The notes under the pieces: model-generated
Database searches by the model: none
What the model was told of the DNA's origin: nothing
The model's input: the letters and a program-made list of their open reading frames with translations, nothing else
In this document: positions 35,613 through 46,957 of the stretch, one piece after another
How the letters are laid out: every line of letters starts with the position of its first letter
Numbering within the stretch: position 1 is the first letter of the stretch
Source: Oopsacas minuta
Lineage: Eukaryota > Porifera > Hexactinellida > Lyssacinosida > Leucopsacidae
Reading direction: 5' to 3'
NCBI GenBank assembly: GCA_024704765.1
Contig: JAKMXF010000334.1
Location: 62,001-126,000, forward strand
DNA length: 64,000 bases
Translations under genes and position numbers: made by a program

Positions 35613-37675
35613 TGATGTGAAAAATCGCGAAACGCATACGAATGTGGTTATAAAAAGCGCAAGAAGTGTAGCAGAGTAAATAACTGGAGAAAGTTAGTAG
35701 TAGAAGAGAGTAGGTTATTAGATTCAACTGGAAGCTCCAATCCATCTTACTGTAGAGAAGACAACTTTATTCTTATGGCAAAGACTAGCAGAGAATTCAG
35801 TATAGGCACAAATCTAGGCAAAGCAGAGTAGTAAATTGATAGGAATATACGAATTATCATTTAGCCTAGTTTAGTGCAATTTTATCATGCTTAGAGCAAA
35901 CAGTGAATTGAGTTGAAAAGCATTCAATATTATTTCCACAATTCGGGAAGCTCGATTATTGGAATTTTGTAGGGATAATATAATCAAGGCTTTGTAAGTG
36001 ATCTTGTTTTAATATATTAAAATTAATTGAATTCTTTTGAAACTACGAGTAGATTTGAAATTGATTTTTGTGGAATATTTATTACATTTCGCGTGAGATA
36101 TGTTAGTGTAGCTAATATGAAATTTGGCAGAATTGAATTTACGAAAACCTGTTGTTCAAATAGAAAAGGAGTAGTCTATCGGTCCACAAAAATGCGGAAC
36201 CGTCCCAGGGAGATAAGAAAACTTGGTTTCTCGCAAATTCGCCGATTTTGATACCCACTCCTTTGGATTTCAAAGAGTGACGCCATCAGTGGGGCCCATG
36301 AAATCCTAGAGAAATAACTGGCCGAATAAGTACAATAATGAGCGCTTACGCGTCTCTCTGAATTGTTTGGTTTGGCGAAAATATTTTTAGAAAGTAGCCG
36401 TGGAATTTGTTCAAGATCAGTTGAATTTAAAGTGAGAATATAAAACTGAAAGTGAGATTGTGTTCAAATACTTGAGACTTGACAACGATGTATGGTACCA
36501 AAATTTCAGAGATCCTGCAGTCCGGTTTCAGGCTGTCCGGTCCGCTTATTCTCAAGTGCAGTCTGGACCGGTCCATGAAATTCCCGGACCGTTCTCAATT
36601 CATTTTCGAAAAATTGATTTGATTTAACTTGATACAAATATACATGGAAATAAATCCACAACTCTACCCCTGATGTATGAAGTGTGCTAGCCCGGTAAAA
36701 GACACTGAGATAACGATCAGAGTTAGAAATTTAGCTTGTCCAACAAAATTACGCTACCACCAATCGATTTTCCAATGATAATAATTCATTTATGAACCTA
36801 CGAATGCTGCACAGCAGTCACTCCCGATGATCTCGCCGCCCGGTAGGAATGGGCCTTGTCCTAAGGGCTTAAGTCCGGAATTAAGCCCTCTTGTAAAAAA
36901 AGTTTGGACCTTAGGTTAGAGTCGTGAACAATAGATCTAATTATAAATATAAAATAACAAGAATGTGATAACAGAGTTCAGCATTGTTTCTACTCCTTCA
37001 TCGCTGATCAGATAATTATCTGAATATCCACAAATTTGACCAGACCATGCTTCAATTGTTCTAATGAAACACATCATAGACTAAACACGGTTGAACTATA
37101 ATTTTCAATGATGATTGTATCGAGTCAAAGAGTAAATTCAATTAATGGAATTATGAATAATGTCTTGTGTATGATTTATTATTTGTCATCATCTTAACCA
37201 TCCTACAACTCAAAAATTAGTAAAGTCCTTATTACATTACAGACTGGATAATCCATTCTTACAGGACATATTTTAGATCAAATTGAGTTTCATGTCCAAG
37301 GAAAAATGTGCAAAAAAACGCGGTATTTTCCAGATCTTTGTTGACAAGACTAATATTCCAATACTTATCAATCTTTCCATATACCCCGATTAAAATGTCC
37401 AGTTAAAATCCACCCATCCTTCGAGCTATTTCTTTACCTTAGTTGACATATATTCTGTTACAGGTTGGACTTTGGGGATTAATTAATTTGAAATTACAAT
37501 TGTACAGTATCGAATTGCAGTGTAATCAATCCCATCAAGCAATATTTCCTTTCATAAAGACAAGATTAAATACCATGAAAGAGCTAATGCAATGCCAAAT
37601 AAGGAAATAAGCTCATGCTATAGTATATAAGACGGTACATGTAAGATTTTAGAAATTCTTTTCCAAATATTTCTA
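35613..37675. other. Spacer before the Rab-like gene
   Basis: No supportable gene. Around 36515-36600 there are repeated CCGGTCC-type motifs in direct and inverted order (GTCCGG, GGACCGG, CCGGACCG), suggestive of a small inverted-repeat element. The remaining sequence is AT-rich without long frames. Confidence 0.35.
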
Positions 37676-38341
37676 ATGGCATCTAACCACTACGAGAAAT
37701 CAATTCAGATTTCTCAACAGATCTCAAGCTCTACACTGAAAATAATCCTTCTTGGAGATTTTACAACAGGGAAATCAACGTACATGAAAAGTCTATCTAA
37801 AAAATTTCATCAAGCAAAGTTTAGTGATAAACTCGAGTGTCCGAATTGTATGATAAATAAGGAATCATATAAAGTTGAATTACATGATCCGCCGAGGGGA
37901 ATTGAGGAATATCGCAGTTTAAACCCTAGCTATTACCGTGGGGCTGTTGGTGTTATATTCTTCTACGACCAAACAAATTACAATACATTTTTAAGCATTA
38001 AAAGTTACTGGCATAAACAATTGGAGGAATTTAGAAGGCCACTTGAGCATGAGCTAGAAAACCCAATTATGATGTTAGTTAGAAATAAATGCGACCAAAA
38101 TACAAATAACATGGTCAGTGATTTGGAAGAAGAAGCTTTGTGTAAAGACTTAGACATCAAGTTAAGAGTCAGCGTGACATCTAAAACAGGTGTATCTGTG
38201 AAAAGATCTTGGAATAGATTGATGGAGAATATCGTGAGATGTGTTACAGAGAATTTGAAAAAAAATCAATTCGTATCTTTAGACACAGTTAGTTTTGTAA
38301 ATGATATACCGGGAAAAGGTACTATGTGTTGTTTTACGTAG
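37676..38341 (+). CDS. Divergent Rab-like small GTPase
   Basis: A 221-residue single-exon protein with the Ras-superfamily order of motifs: P-loop GDFTTGKST (27-35), a switch II segment DPPRGIEEYRSL (71-82) followed by YYRGAVGVIFFYD, NKCD (137-140) for guanine recognition, and TSKTG (168-172). It ends CCFT, a plausible geranylgeranylation site (Cys218, Cys219). The Rab hallmark WDTAGQE is replaced by HDPPRGIE, so the catalytic Gln is missing and GTP hydrolysis is probably slow. A Rab-specific YYRGA supports Rab rather than Ras ancestry. It may act as a constitutively GTP-bound or nucleotide-locked membrane-associated regulator. The subfamily cannot be assigned. Confidence 0.85.
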   Translation: MASNHYEKSIQISQQISSSTLKIILLGDFTTGKSTYMKSLSKKFHQAKFSDKLECPNCMINKESYKVELHDPPRGIEEYRSLNPSYYRGAVGVIFFYDQTNYNTFLSIKSYWHKQLEEFRRPLEHELENPIMMLVRNKCDQNTNNMVSDLEEEALCKDLDIKLRVSVTSKTGVSVKRSWNRLMENIVRCVTENLKKNQFVSLDTVSFVNDIPGKGTMCCFT

Positions 38342-39820
38342 TTAATAATCGCAACAGTTCACTTTTGTAACAATTTTGTATCTGTTCTATACACATAAGA
38401 ATTGATATTATCTGAATTTGTTTTGTAAGAGTTGTTGATGATTAAATACACAATTCGTTTTGCTTTTTTTGAAATATTATTTAAACAATTAAAACTAATA
38501 ACATTGATAATAATACATGCAAGAAATCTAAAATTACAATCTGTGCAGACATCATAATGTATCAATTGAATTTCATTAGATGGCACTATGAATTGGAGGC
38601 ACTATAAATGTTCAAAACCAAACGCATACTTTGCCTCAAATTTATAGCACCATAATAGATACGTACATTCAATTGATACATTAAACAAGGGCGGCGGAAT
38701 GTGTTAAGTGGCGATCAGGCCAATGGCTTGATCTATTGTAAAGTGGTCAGGGCCAGATCATACAATTGAGGCCAGGCTAAAAGTGGTCAGGCCATGGTCT
38801 GACTGGCCTGACTGTCGGCACAGATTGTAATTTTCATTTCTCTATAGATTTCAACATTGCATTGTTTGCACTGATTCAGTGTTGCCTATTCGCAAAATCC
38901 ACCAACTAACAACGAGTACATTTTGTATGGTTGCATAAGGGCCATTTAACGTTACGTAACGCTACAAGGGGAGGAAGTAGTATGTGAAATGTGACAGTCA
39001 GGGAAAATTGCAAAACATATATATAATTATCGTTTGAAGAGTCCCTAATAGCAAATTCGTGTAAAATTGGAGGTATTTAATAAGTCAACTTATTTGATGC
39101 CTCCAACATTGTACGATTTGGTAAGAGGCAAAGTTCAACTTACAATGACCATATATCCTAAGTGGGGGTTATCTAGGTACTCTGGGACTAAAATTAGTAC
39201 AACAGGCTCAATATGTTACTGTCCAAAATCGTGCCAGTCCAGAAAATCCTGGATCAGCCCTGTACCCTAGTGTTATTATTTCATGGAGACCATAACATAA
39301 GTACTTCCTGACGAGTGATGACTGTGCCAAGGGATCATAGTGATGTTATGCGGAGACTCATCAGGAGACCACCTTTTTGTACGTGCTGCCCACACCTAGG
39401 ATTTCTCTATCCTGTCCCGTAAAGTAGAAATAAGTTTAAGATGTGAAAATTGGGCCTACAAATCAATAAATGTAATTTATTATCTACATTTATCATACTA
39501 CTTATCCATTACCCAATAGTGCAATTATCAGTGATTACCGTGGTTTGCTACTGAGAGTAACAGATTATAGAAGGTTTTTAACTATAATACAAAATACACC
39601 AATTACGAAATAATTGTTGGTAAAGAAACCAAAGTCAAATTCACATTGTAAATAACAATAATTACCAGCGCATGCCTAATCTACGCGATGAGTACTTTTT
39701 AATATATGTGAATTTTGGCCCCAAATTTTCGTGACAAGACTACCAATCTAAAATATATTACGTCTTTACACCAGCTAACAATAACTCAATTATTTCTATC
39801 ACTAGCCCCTGATATCCATA
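38342..39820. other. Spacer with inverted-repeat remnants
   Basis: No gene seen. Near 38553-38685 there is an inverted arrangement: TGTATCAATTGAAT with ATTCAATTGATACA and GGCACTATAAAT with ATTTATAGCACC. This looks like a small palindromic MITE. From about 38700 to 38820 GGTCAGGCC-type motifs repeat imperfectly. Confidence 0.4.
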
Positions 39821-42006
39821 ATGTCGTATGGTATTGAATCAGTTCCTGTTGAATTGGATCCTAACTCTCAAGCCCAAAAACCCAGACATGCCGAATTCTC
39901 ACGCCCGAAATTCCTCAAACTTTCGAACGATGATGTTGAGAAAGGCCGCGACCATTTCACCCGTGAAATCCTCTACCCAGGCAACGGTGCAACTAAGGAA
40001 CCCTTGCCTTGGAATGCCGGATATGCCGAAGTTATAAACGCTGGTAAATCCGATAAAAACGAGGATCAATCTTGGATATTTGCCGGAGTAATGATTTCGG
40101 AATCCGGTTCCAAACAGCTCCGACCTTCAAAGGAATACATGGGGACTTCTCTAGCTAAGAGAGAAGATTCAATTGCTGTCGTGATGTTTGGTGTATGTGA
40201 TGGCCATGCTGGATGGGGAGCAGCTCTCTACGTATCGAAAGTATTAGCTGTACGAATTTCAGAACGATTGGAAGCGATCAAACATTTCCTATTCAAATCC
40301 ATTGAAACTGGTTCTGAATTAATTTACAAATCACCTGATAAAGCGTATGCACCCGGTGACGTCATCCCAACAGAAATGCAAGAAACAATTACAACAGAGA
40401 ACCTAGTTACGGGAGTGCTTGAGGAATGTTTCCGTGAATTGGATGATGAAATACGTCGAAGTTTGTCAACCTATGATATTACAGGTGGTTGTACCTGTCT
40501 AGTAGTACTGTTTATGTTAGGTAAAGTATATGTAGCAAATGCTGGTGATTGTAGAGCTATTCTTGTTAGGAAGAAGAAGCAAGGAGGATATTGTTTTGAA
40601 GAATTAAGTCAAGATCATAATCCTATTACAGATAGACAGAGAGTGCAGTCTATTGCTTACTTACAGCCAGAATTACTAGGTTACTAATTATTAGCTTACA
40701 ATAACGAGACTACGTTCCATGACATTCCACTAATCCATGGTAAATTGCCACTAGTGCCTCTAAACGACCTGATTCAACATATGCCTTAAACGACTGTTTC
40801 GAAAGTGAGGCTATATTCCCCCCCAAGGGTTGTCCTAATTCCGAAGGATCCTGGAATAGATCTATATCTAGGGGAGTTTCTATTTTTCTGGGCCATTTTC
40901 GGGGCAATCGTGTGTAAATGGGGAGTATCCAAATTATTAATTTTTGCAAGTAAATTCAGGGATACTGTCGATTTCTTTACAGACACTGATATAACTTGTT
41001 GACTATGTTTTAAATATCTTTTCACTACAGTCAACTCTCGTTATATCGAAGCTTAAAAGGCCGATAATTACTTTGATTTAGTGGAGTTCGATATAGCCGG
41101 TGAAATTTACGTTACTTTGACGGTTTGGGACCATATTTGTACAATTTCAGACTTCTATATAAGTGTATATTTCGATATAACAGGAGTTGATTGTATTTAC
41201 AATTGACTTCTCATTTATCTGTAGGTCAATACTATGGACGCTTAGAGCTAGAGAGAAGGGCGAGGAAGAAAGACGTGGAAAAGAACGAAGATGGTAAGCC
41301 TACACGCCTCCTTTTCAGAGACGCGTACATGCGTGGGTGGGCACGTCGTGACGTCACAGAAGAAAACGTGAATAAAATCCCAATGGTAATAGGACGAGAC
41401 AAGCGAGCTAGACTCCTGTCAACTATTGGTACAACTAGAGGCTTCGGGGATCACGATTTGACCTGTCAAAGTGGGATGTATATTAAACCTTTCATGACGT
41501 CAGGCCCTGAGATTACTGTGTATCGTCTTACAGAGCGCGAACACACACCAGATGACGTCATAATACTAGCGTCAGATGGTCTATGGGAGTGTTTAACGAA
41601 TAAAGAAGCAGTGGATAGTGTATCTGGTACTTTGGCGAAGTTCCTTGTTGATGATCCCATGAGGTATATACAAACTGCTGTTGAATTGGTGAGAAAAGCG
41701 CGAGGCGAGAGTACAGCTAGATCTTGGAGAACACCGAACGATGAATTCGCTAGCATGGACGATATATCATGTTTTGTTATACCAGTTCATCAGCATATGC
41801 GTGCACCGAAAACTCTAACCTCTACTGCAGCTACTGCTAAACGCGGAGCTGATTGTAGTGATTTCATAGATATTAATGCTCAAGTTATAAATTTTCAAAC
41901 TTCTAATAATAGCTCTGAGGATTTGAGTCAAGCTAGTGACATGAATATTTTGATTGAGTTTGAGTCGTCTGTACAGAGTCTTCCTGTTGATGAGTCTAAT
42001 GTTTGA
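39821..42006 (+). CDS. PPM (PP2C) family Ser/Thr phosphatase, PPM1H/J/M type
   Basis: Two exons, 39821-40679 and 41225-42006, joined in phase to give 546 residues. PPM enzymes are metal-dependent phosphatases with two Mn/Mg ions. Visible motifs: AEVINAGKSDKNEDQSW, FGVCDGHAGWGAA with the metal-binding DGH, GGCTCLVVLFMLGKVYVANA followed by GDCRAIL, TTRGFGDHDL, ILASDGLWECL and DDISCFVIP. The split PP2C core with a long insertion around QPELLGQYYGRLELERR, LLFRDAYMRGWARRDV, and the GYAEVINAGKS start, resemble PPM1H, PPM1J and PPM1M. PPM1H dephosphorylates LRRK2-modified Rabs in mammals, and a Rab-like gene lies 1.5 kb upstream, but a link is speculation. The intron holds a complete pogo-like MITE ending about 30 bp before the acceptor. 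Confidence 0.92.
41028..41193. mobile_element. Pogo/Tigger-like MITE in the PPM intron
   Basis: A 166-bp element with inverted ends CAGTCAACTCTCGTTATATC and, read inward from the right, CAATCAACTCCTGTTATATC. It is flanked by TA at 41026-41027 and 41194-41195. The interior is shared with the 30655 and 27480 copies (GTTACTTTGACGGTTTGGGA). The right end lies only about 30 bp upstream of the splice acceptor at 41224, so it may supply branch-point sequence. Confidence 0.85.
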
Positions 42007-42107
42007 TTGAAATATTTGTTTATATTTTTGCTTATTTATATATTGTATATTGCTGCATTTGATTATATGTGCTTTTCTGGTATGTTTGAAGTTGTCTGTT
42101 AAGTATT

Positions 42108-42169
42108 CTCTTGATTAACTATTCTCCACGACTAAAAATTTTGAGTTGTGGAGAATAGTCAATCGAGAG
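42108..42169. other. Long imperfect hairpin downstream of the PPM gene
   Basis: Arms of about 26 bp match at 23 positions (core ACTATTCTCCACGACT paired with AGTTGTGGAGAATAGT) around a 10-base loop. It lies about 100 bp past the stop codon. Position and form resemble the hairpin after PLOD. Either a 3' transcript structure or a palindromic mobile element. Confidence 0.55.
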
Positions 42170-42329
42170 TTTTGCGGTTTTCACACCTTTTGGATATATA
42201 TTTGTAGCGACAATATTAATAGTGCCATTTGGACCTAATAAATATGTTATGCATACTCTATCTCTATAAACTATTTCCAAGTCAAAATGACGTCATCTGA
42301 ATGCTTAGCAAATTTGTCAACAAATGCTC

Positions 42330-42485
42330 CTATAAGCCGAGTTCTACTAATTGTTAAACTCTGAAGTGAACAGCTGATTTTGATATCTCGAATTGCAATG
42401 TAACTGTTTTTGCTCCGCTTACAACAAAATTCTGCTTAAACGAATTGAAACCCGAGCAGTTTGTTAAACGAGAGTTTACTGTAAA
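42330..42485. mobile_element. Degraded inverted-repeat element
   Basis: Sequence starting near CCGAGTTCTACTAATTGTTAAACTC and ending near GTTTGTTAAACGAGAGTTTACTGTA has loosely inverted ends like those of pogo-type elements. Decayed, no coding sequence. Confidence 0.35.
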
Positions 42486-42689
42486 TAGAAAATATTTATC
42501 CACAGAAATATTTGTAAGGGATATCGCAGCCGATATCCTTTACTCTGAAGGAGTGACTGGGGAGAACCCTGCTCTATTTTCTTTGACTAGGCACAATTCC
42601 GGTTCAGTCTCAGGTGAATTGATCTTTGCTGCCATTCATACCACATAAAGCGCTGTCAAGTTGCACACATACTATACGCATGTAATTAC

Positions 42690-43186
42690 TAAAAATCTCA
42701 AATCACCGTCTGTGCCGACTTAAATTCACCAAGTTCATTTCAGTGGATTATTGACACTATAATATTCTACTAAATAAGTAAATATCCACTTCAGCAAAGA
42801 AATTTTCAGATAGTATATAAATAATCCTGTTATACAGTTGAGAGCGTCAGAATCGAATTATACGCTCCTGTTTACCCCTAATTAGCAGGCGGAAGCTAAT
42901 CTCTAGGACAATTTTGAAGTGTTGATAAAAAGGTGTGAAAATATGATTAATCATGTGATAAATAAGGACATTACAGTGCTAATTAATTACATACACTCGA
43001 CCAGAAGTAATTTTATGCATTTATGCTTAATTGAAGACCATACAATCTAAATGAGCCAAATTACAGAGTTATCAAAAGGTGAAAAAATTCAAATATCATG
43101 TGTACATCTAGAAGTTATTACGAGTATAAAAGCCAAATTTGGTGTCTTTATCTCTAAAGGTGTGAACAGCAGAGCTAAAACATATG
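42690..43186 (+). repeat. Dispersed about 490-bp repeat, copy 2
   Basis: Same family and orientation as 23755-24226. This copy has a roughly 55-bp stretch near 42765-42825 that is absent from copy 1. It lies between the PPM gene and the minus-strand TRAF gene. Confidence 0.75.
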
Positions 43187-43376
43187 AACCATCGTGTGAC
43201 CCATTGCCCATTGACTTATATTTATCCCACAATTTTATATCTAAAGTAATGTAGCACAGCAGTGAACACAATAGACACGAAATTCCCATAATTATCATTA
43301 TTGACAATATGATTCAAATTCAAATTCTAATAAAAATCATTAAGTCTGCCCAATACTGAGAAATCATCAAGCACTA

Positions 43377-44873
43377 TTATCTCATATTTACAAATATTTC
43401 TATGTCAATGCCTCCATCTTTACAACATCCTTCATTAATTTCAGCTTGAGAGAACGTAGCAATGTTTCTATTTTTCCAAAAATGATAAGAATAATAATCT
43501 GTTTTCCCTACCTGAAATAATTCACTGCAATATTCCAATGTACCACCAAGGTTGTCATGGCAAATCAATCGGGTAAGGAATTCTACTCTGAAAGGCCATT
43601 TGAGTTGATCTTTCTTAGGTACAATCGGAGGATTGAAATTTATATGTAAGTTCTCAGAAACATGCATCTTGAACCTGAAATCATAAGCAGCTATTTTCCA
43701 TGTCTGGGAATGATATAATTTTTCTTTTTTGAATGGAAAGTCTATATTAGCTATTCTCCATTGTAGCTTGGTGGTATTAATGAGAGAATAGAGGGTTACT
43801 ACGTTATGAGTGAGATGTTTTATTGTTTCTTTCTGCTTCATAACAATATCTTCCATTGCATTGAGTTTCATTTCTGTCTGTTTAGACAATCGTTCCATCA
43901 TATCATTCTGTTTCATAACAATCACTTCCATCGCGTTTAGTTTCAATTCTGTGTGTTCAGTCCTCTTCTCCTCCAAATGCTGATAGAGTTCCTTCCTCTT
44001 GATTAGTCCTAGTTCACACTTGTACTTTATAAACGGACACCCTACCTCCTTCTCTACACACTCCTCCTCTATGTGTCGTGCCATATCCTCACGACAAGCC
44101 ACTTTGCCACATTTTAGTTCACATGATAGTATCATTTTGGGACACTCTTCCATATGGTTACTCATATCACAAGCTTTGAAACCTATGTGACAATGCTCAC
44201 AAGGTATCATACGTTGTACACACTTTGTATTCACATGCATATCAAGCTCATCACGTGGTAGCTCTATCCCACAGCCTAGTTTGCAATGCTCTACCATACG
44301 ACCACAATCTTTATTTAGATGATGTGGCATATCCTCGCGACATAGCACTACGCCACAGTTTAGTTCACATTTTAGTGGTATTTTTTGACACTCTTCATGA
44401 TGGTTGGATAAGTCACAAAATTTCAATTCTTTCTGACAATACTTACACAGTATTTCCCGAAATAAACACTTTTCACTCATATGAATATGTACTTCATTAC
44501 GTGGTAACACTATGTCACATCCTAGTTTACACATCTCATCTACTAGATCACACACAGCAAGATGTTTCTCACATTCACCTAGTGTTCCTAGCCAATCACA
44601 GCCCCGTTTGTATAAGGGACACGAGCACTTGAGTGAGAGAACTATGTTCCTCACATGTATGTTCGGGTGTGACTGTTCTTCTCCCTTCTCACAACAGGAA
44701 CAAAATTGTTCCCCACTACTAGATAGACACGCTTCTCTCAGTATTCCGTGACAACGGGGACAAACCAGTAAAGTACAATCTCTCTCTGATAAATTCTCAA
44801 TCAAAATATCTCTCCTATGACCTGTAGCTACTCCTCCTTTATCAGCTTGTAGTTGTTTGATGTTTTCTGCCAT
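43377..44873 (-). CDS. TRAF-type zinc finger protein with MATH-like C-terminus, longer paralogue
   Basis: A 498-residue single-exon protein. Residues about 35-62 form a truncated RING-like site (LLVCPRCHGILREAC and FCSCC), followed by repeated Cys/His segments of the TRAF zinc-finger type (CKLGCDIVLPRNEVHIHM, CELNCGVVLCREDM, CKLGCGIELPRDELDMHV, CELKCGKVACREDM). Residues about 320-370 are a coiled coil with duplicated heptads (KLNAMEVIVMKQN, KLNAMEDIVMKQK). The end resembles a divergent MATH/TRAF-C domain. TRAFs are cytoplasmic adaptors and E3 ligases in receptor signalling. This copy has one extra unit of about 92 residues relative to its neighbour at 45042, an internal zinc-finger duplication. 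It lacks complete RING spacing, so ligase activity is doubtful. Divergently arranged with its paralogue, 168 bp apart. Confidence 0.88.
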   Translation of the reverse strand: MAENIKQLQADKGGVATGHRRDILIENLSERDCTLLVCPRCHGILREACLSSSGEQFCSCCEKGEEQSHPNIHVRNIVLSLKCSCPLYKRGCDWLGTLGECEKHLAVCDLVDEMCKLGCDIVLPRNEVHIHMSEKCLFREILCKYCQKELKFCDLSNHHEECQKIPLKCELNCGVVLCREDMPHHLNKDCGRMVEHCKLGCGIELPRDELDMHVNTKCVQRMIPCEHCHIGFKACDMSNHMEECPKMILSCELKCGKVACREDMARHIEEECVEKEVGCPFIKYKCELGLIKRKELYQHLEEKRTEHTELKLNAMEVIVMKQNDMMERLSKQTEMKLNAMEDIVMKQKETIKHLTHNVVTLYSLINTTKLQWRIANIDFPFKKEKLYHSQTWKIAAYDFRFKMHVSENLHINFNPPIVPKKDQLKWPFRVEFLTRLICHDNLGGTLEYCSELFQVGKTDYYSYHFWKNRNIATFSQAEINEGCCKDGGIDIEIFVNMR

Positions 44874-45041
44874 AATACTACATATAGTGACACCAAAATT
44901 ATATCTAGTTTATACCAATACTATTTTAATAATCTTAGTTAGATAGTGTCGTCTTATAGGCACAAACTTGTCAGTATCTTGTTACGAAGTTATGAAATAC
45001 TAATATATGTATTTGAGATCTTTAGGTTATAATATCATTGA
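44874..45041. promoter_or_regulatory. Shared divergent promoter region of the TRAF pair
   Basis: The 168 bp between the two start codons must contain the 5' leaders and promoter elements of both genes. It is AT-rich. The head-to-head arrangement of paralogues suggests an inverted duplication and possible co-expression. Confidence 0.5.
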
Positions 45042-46370
45042 ATGGCAGCTAATTCTGTTGTACAATTAGTCTCTGAGCATGGGCCAGATTTGTGTAGAGT
45101 TAGAGGTGAGGGAGGATTAGTTAGAGGTTTTAGGAGAGATATTCTAACTGAGAATTTATCAGAAAGAGATTGTGCTCTTCTGGTTTGTCCCCGTTGTCGT
45201 GGAATATTACGAGAGGCGTGTATCTCGTTTGGTGGTGCACACTTCTGTTTATCTTGTACCAAAGGAAACGAGCAGACACACCCGAATACACACGTAAGGA
45301 ACACGATATCATCACTTAAGTCTACATGTCCCTTGTCTACACGGGGCTGTGAATGGCTAGGAACACTTGGAGAATGTGAAAACCATCTTGATATGTGTAG
45401 TAACGTGCATGAGATATGCAAACTAGGATGTGATATAGTGTTACCACGTTATGAACTCGTTAACCATATGAGTGAAAAGTGTCTACAACGTGTAATTCCC
45501 TGTGAACACTGTGAGAAGAATTTCAGAGTGTGTAATATGTCTAGCCATATGAATGATTGTCTCAAAATGCTACAGACATGTGAACTAGGATGTGGCATAC
45601 TTGTATGTAGTGAGGACATGGAGCGACACCTAGAGGAGGAGTGTGTAGAGAAGAAGGTAGGGTGTCCGTTTATAAAGTACAAGTGTGAAGTAGGACTAAT
45701 CAAGAGGAAGGAACTCTATCAGCATTTGGAGGAGAAGAGGACTGAACACACAGAATTGAAACTAAACGCGATGGAAGTGATTGTTATGAAACAGAACGAA
45801 ATGATGGAACGAATGTCTCAACAGACAGAAAAGAAACTCAATGCAACAGAAGATATGTTACTAAAATTGACTCGTAAAGTGGAATCGTTAACCAAAGAAA
45901 GCGATTTTAATCAAGAAGAAATTATCGTTGAGGATAACACTTTACTATGTACTCTCCCAAATGCCACAAAACTACAATGGAGAATAGAAAAGATTGAGAA
46001 TATGATGAAACCTCGTCTTTCTTCAACTTTTTCTTTTTCCCACAAATTTCAAGTTGACGGATTTATATTCAATTTTCAGCTTCAATATTCAGATGGATTA
46101 CGAATTAACTTATGCCCTCATATTGGATCAAATTATGATATATTACATTGGCCCTTTAGGGCTGAGTTTCTCACATATTTGATTTGTCATAGCAACCGTA
46201 AGAGTACCTTAGAATTCAAGAGCCCAACAATTAATATCAATAAAGAGGATTATTACTTTCACAGTATTTGGAAGGACAGAGAAATTGCTTTATTCCCTAG
46301 AGCTTCTATAAAACCTGAATTTATCAGAGATGGAGCTATTCACTTAGAAATTTTCGTAATTATGAAGTAA
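45042..46370 (+). CDS. TRAF-type zinc finger protein with MATH-like C-terminus, shorter paralogue
   Basis: A 442-residue single-exon paralogue of the 43377-44873 product. Order: RING-like LLVCPRCRGILREAC with FCLSC (about 46-67), TRAF zinc fingers (CKLGCDIVLPRYELVNHM, CELGCGILVCSEDM, VGCPFIKYKCEVGL), a coiled coil (ELKLNAMEVIVMKQN to about 290), and a MATH-like end containing LHWPFRAEFLTYLICH and DREIALFP. The block from VGCPFIKYKCE through AMEVIVMKQN is almost identical between the two, while the MATH-like parts have diverged. That pattern suggests gene conversion or selection on the C-terminus, the part that binds partners in TRAFs. It lacks the extra two-finger unit of its neighbour. Confidence 0.88.
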   Translation: MAANSVVQLVSEHGPDLCRVRGEGGLVRGFRRDILTENLSERDCALLVCPRCRGILREACISFGGAHFCLSCTKGNEQTHPNTHVRNTISSLKSTCPLSTRGCEWLGTLGECENHLDMCSNVHEICKLGCDIVLPRYELVNHMSEKCLQRVIPCEHCEKNFRVCNMSSHMNDCLKMLQTCELGCGILVCSEDMERHLEEECVEKKVGCPFIKYKCEVGLIKRKELYQHLEEKRTEHTELKLNAMEVIVMKQNEMMERMSQQTEKKLNATEDMLLKLTRKVESLTKESDFNQEEIIVEDNTLLCTLPNATKLQWRIEKIENMMKPRLSSTFSFSHKFQVDGFIFNFQLQYSDGLRINLCPHIGSNYDILHWPFRAEFLTYLICHSNRKSTLEFKSPTININKEDYYFHSIWKDREIALFPRASIKPEFIRDGAIHLEIFVIMK

Positions 46371-46957
46371 CGGATTATGATTTTACTTAGAATATTTGTA
46401 TCGTTTATTTTACCGAATACAAATTAGATATTTCTATAACCTGCAATTGTCTGCAGTCAAGACCCGATCGCACGATTTTTGCATTCTAGGTCATTCGACT
46501 AATGACAATGCCATATAGTATAGCCTGGTTATACATTCTAGTATAGATAAATATATACATTCAAACCAGATTGGAGATAAAAAGAATGTCGAATTTGGTT
46601 GAACATGCTCTTTTTGTTGTGAGGCAGCGTTTTAGTACTAATTAATCGCACCTAGCAACAACCGTGGCTGGCTGGCGTGGCATCTCCGCATTTAGGAAAG
46701 TTTTAGCGGGACATGACACTCAAATAGCCTAGACTCCGCATAATAGAACCCCCCCAGGTAAGCTCTGACCAGCATTAATCGACCATGCAAAATGTATCAA
46801 TAGTCTAGTTAATCCAGCCAACACCTTTATTCCACTTATTCAGGTTAAAGGGCCTGACCCCGAGGTGACCCTATTATGCATACCTACTCGATGCCTTTCA
46901 ACTCTTTTAAGTAACTCATTTATTCATGATATCCATAAATTAGCCCCACAGATATCT
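46371..46957. other. Spacer before TMEM39
   Basis: No separate gene. An open frame in phase with TMEM39 begins with GTG at 46865, but the first ATG is at 46958. The upstream part may be 5' leader or may contain an unrecognised first exon. Confidence 0.35.

Noticed and set aside
41191-41224. Separate start for a second phosphatase gene
   Set aside because: Frame opens with a non-ATG codon in the intron; exons 39821-40679 and 41225-42006 join in phase as one PPM protein.
46865-46957. N-terminal extension of TMEM39 from a GTG codon
   Set aside because: GTG start is unlikely in an animal gene; first ATG at 46958 used.
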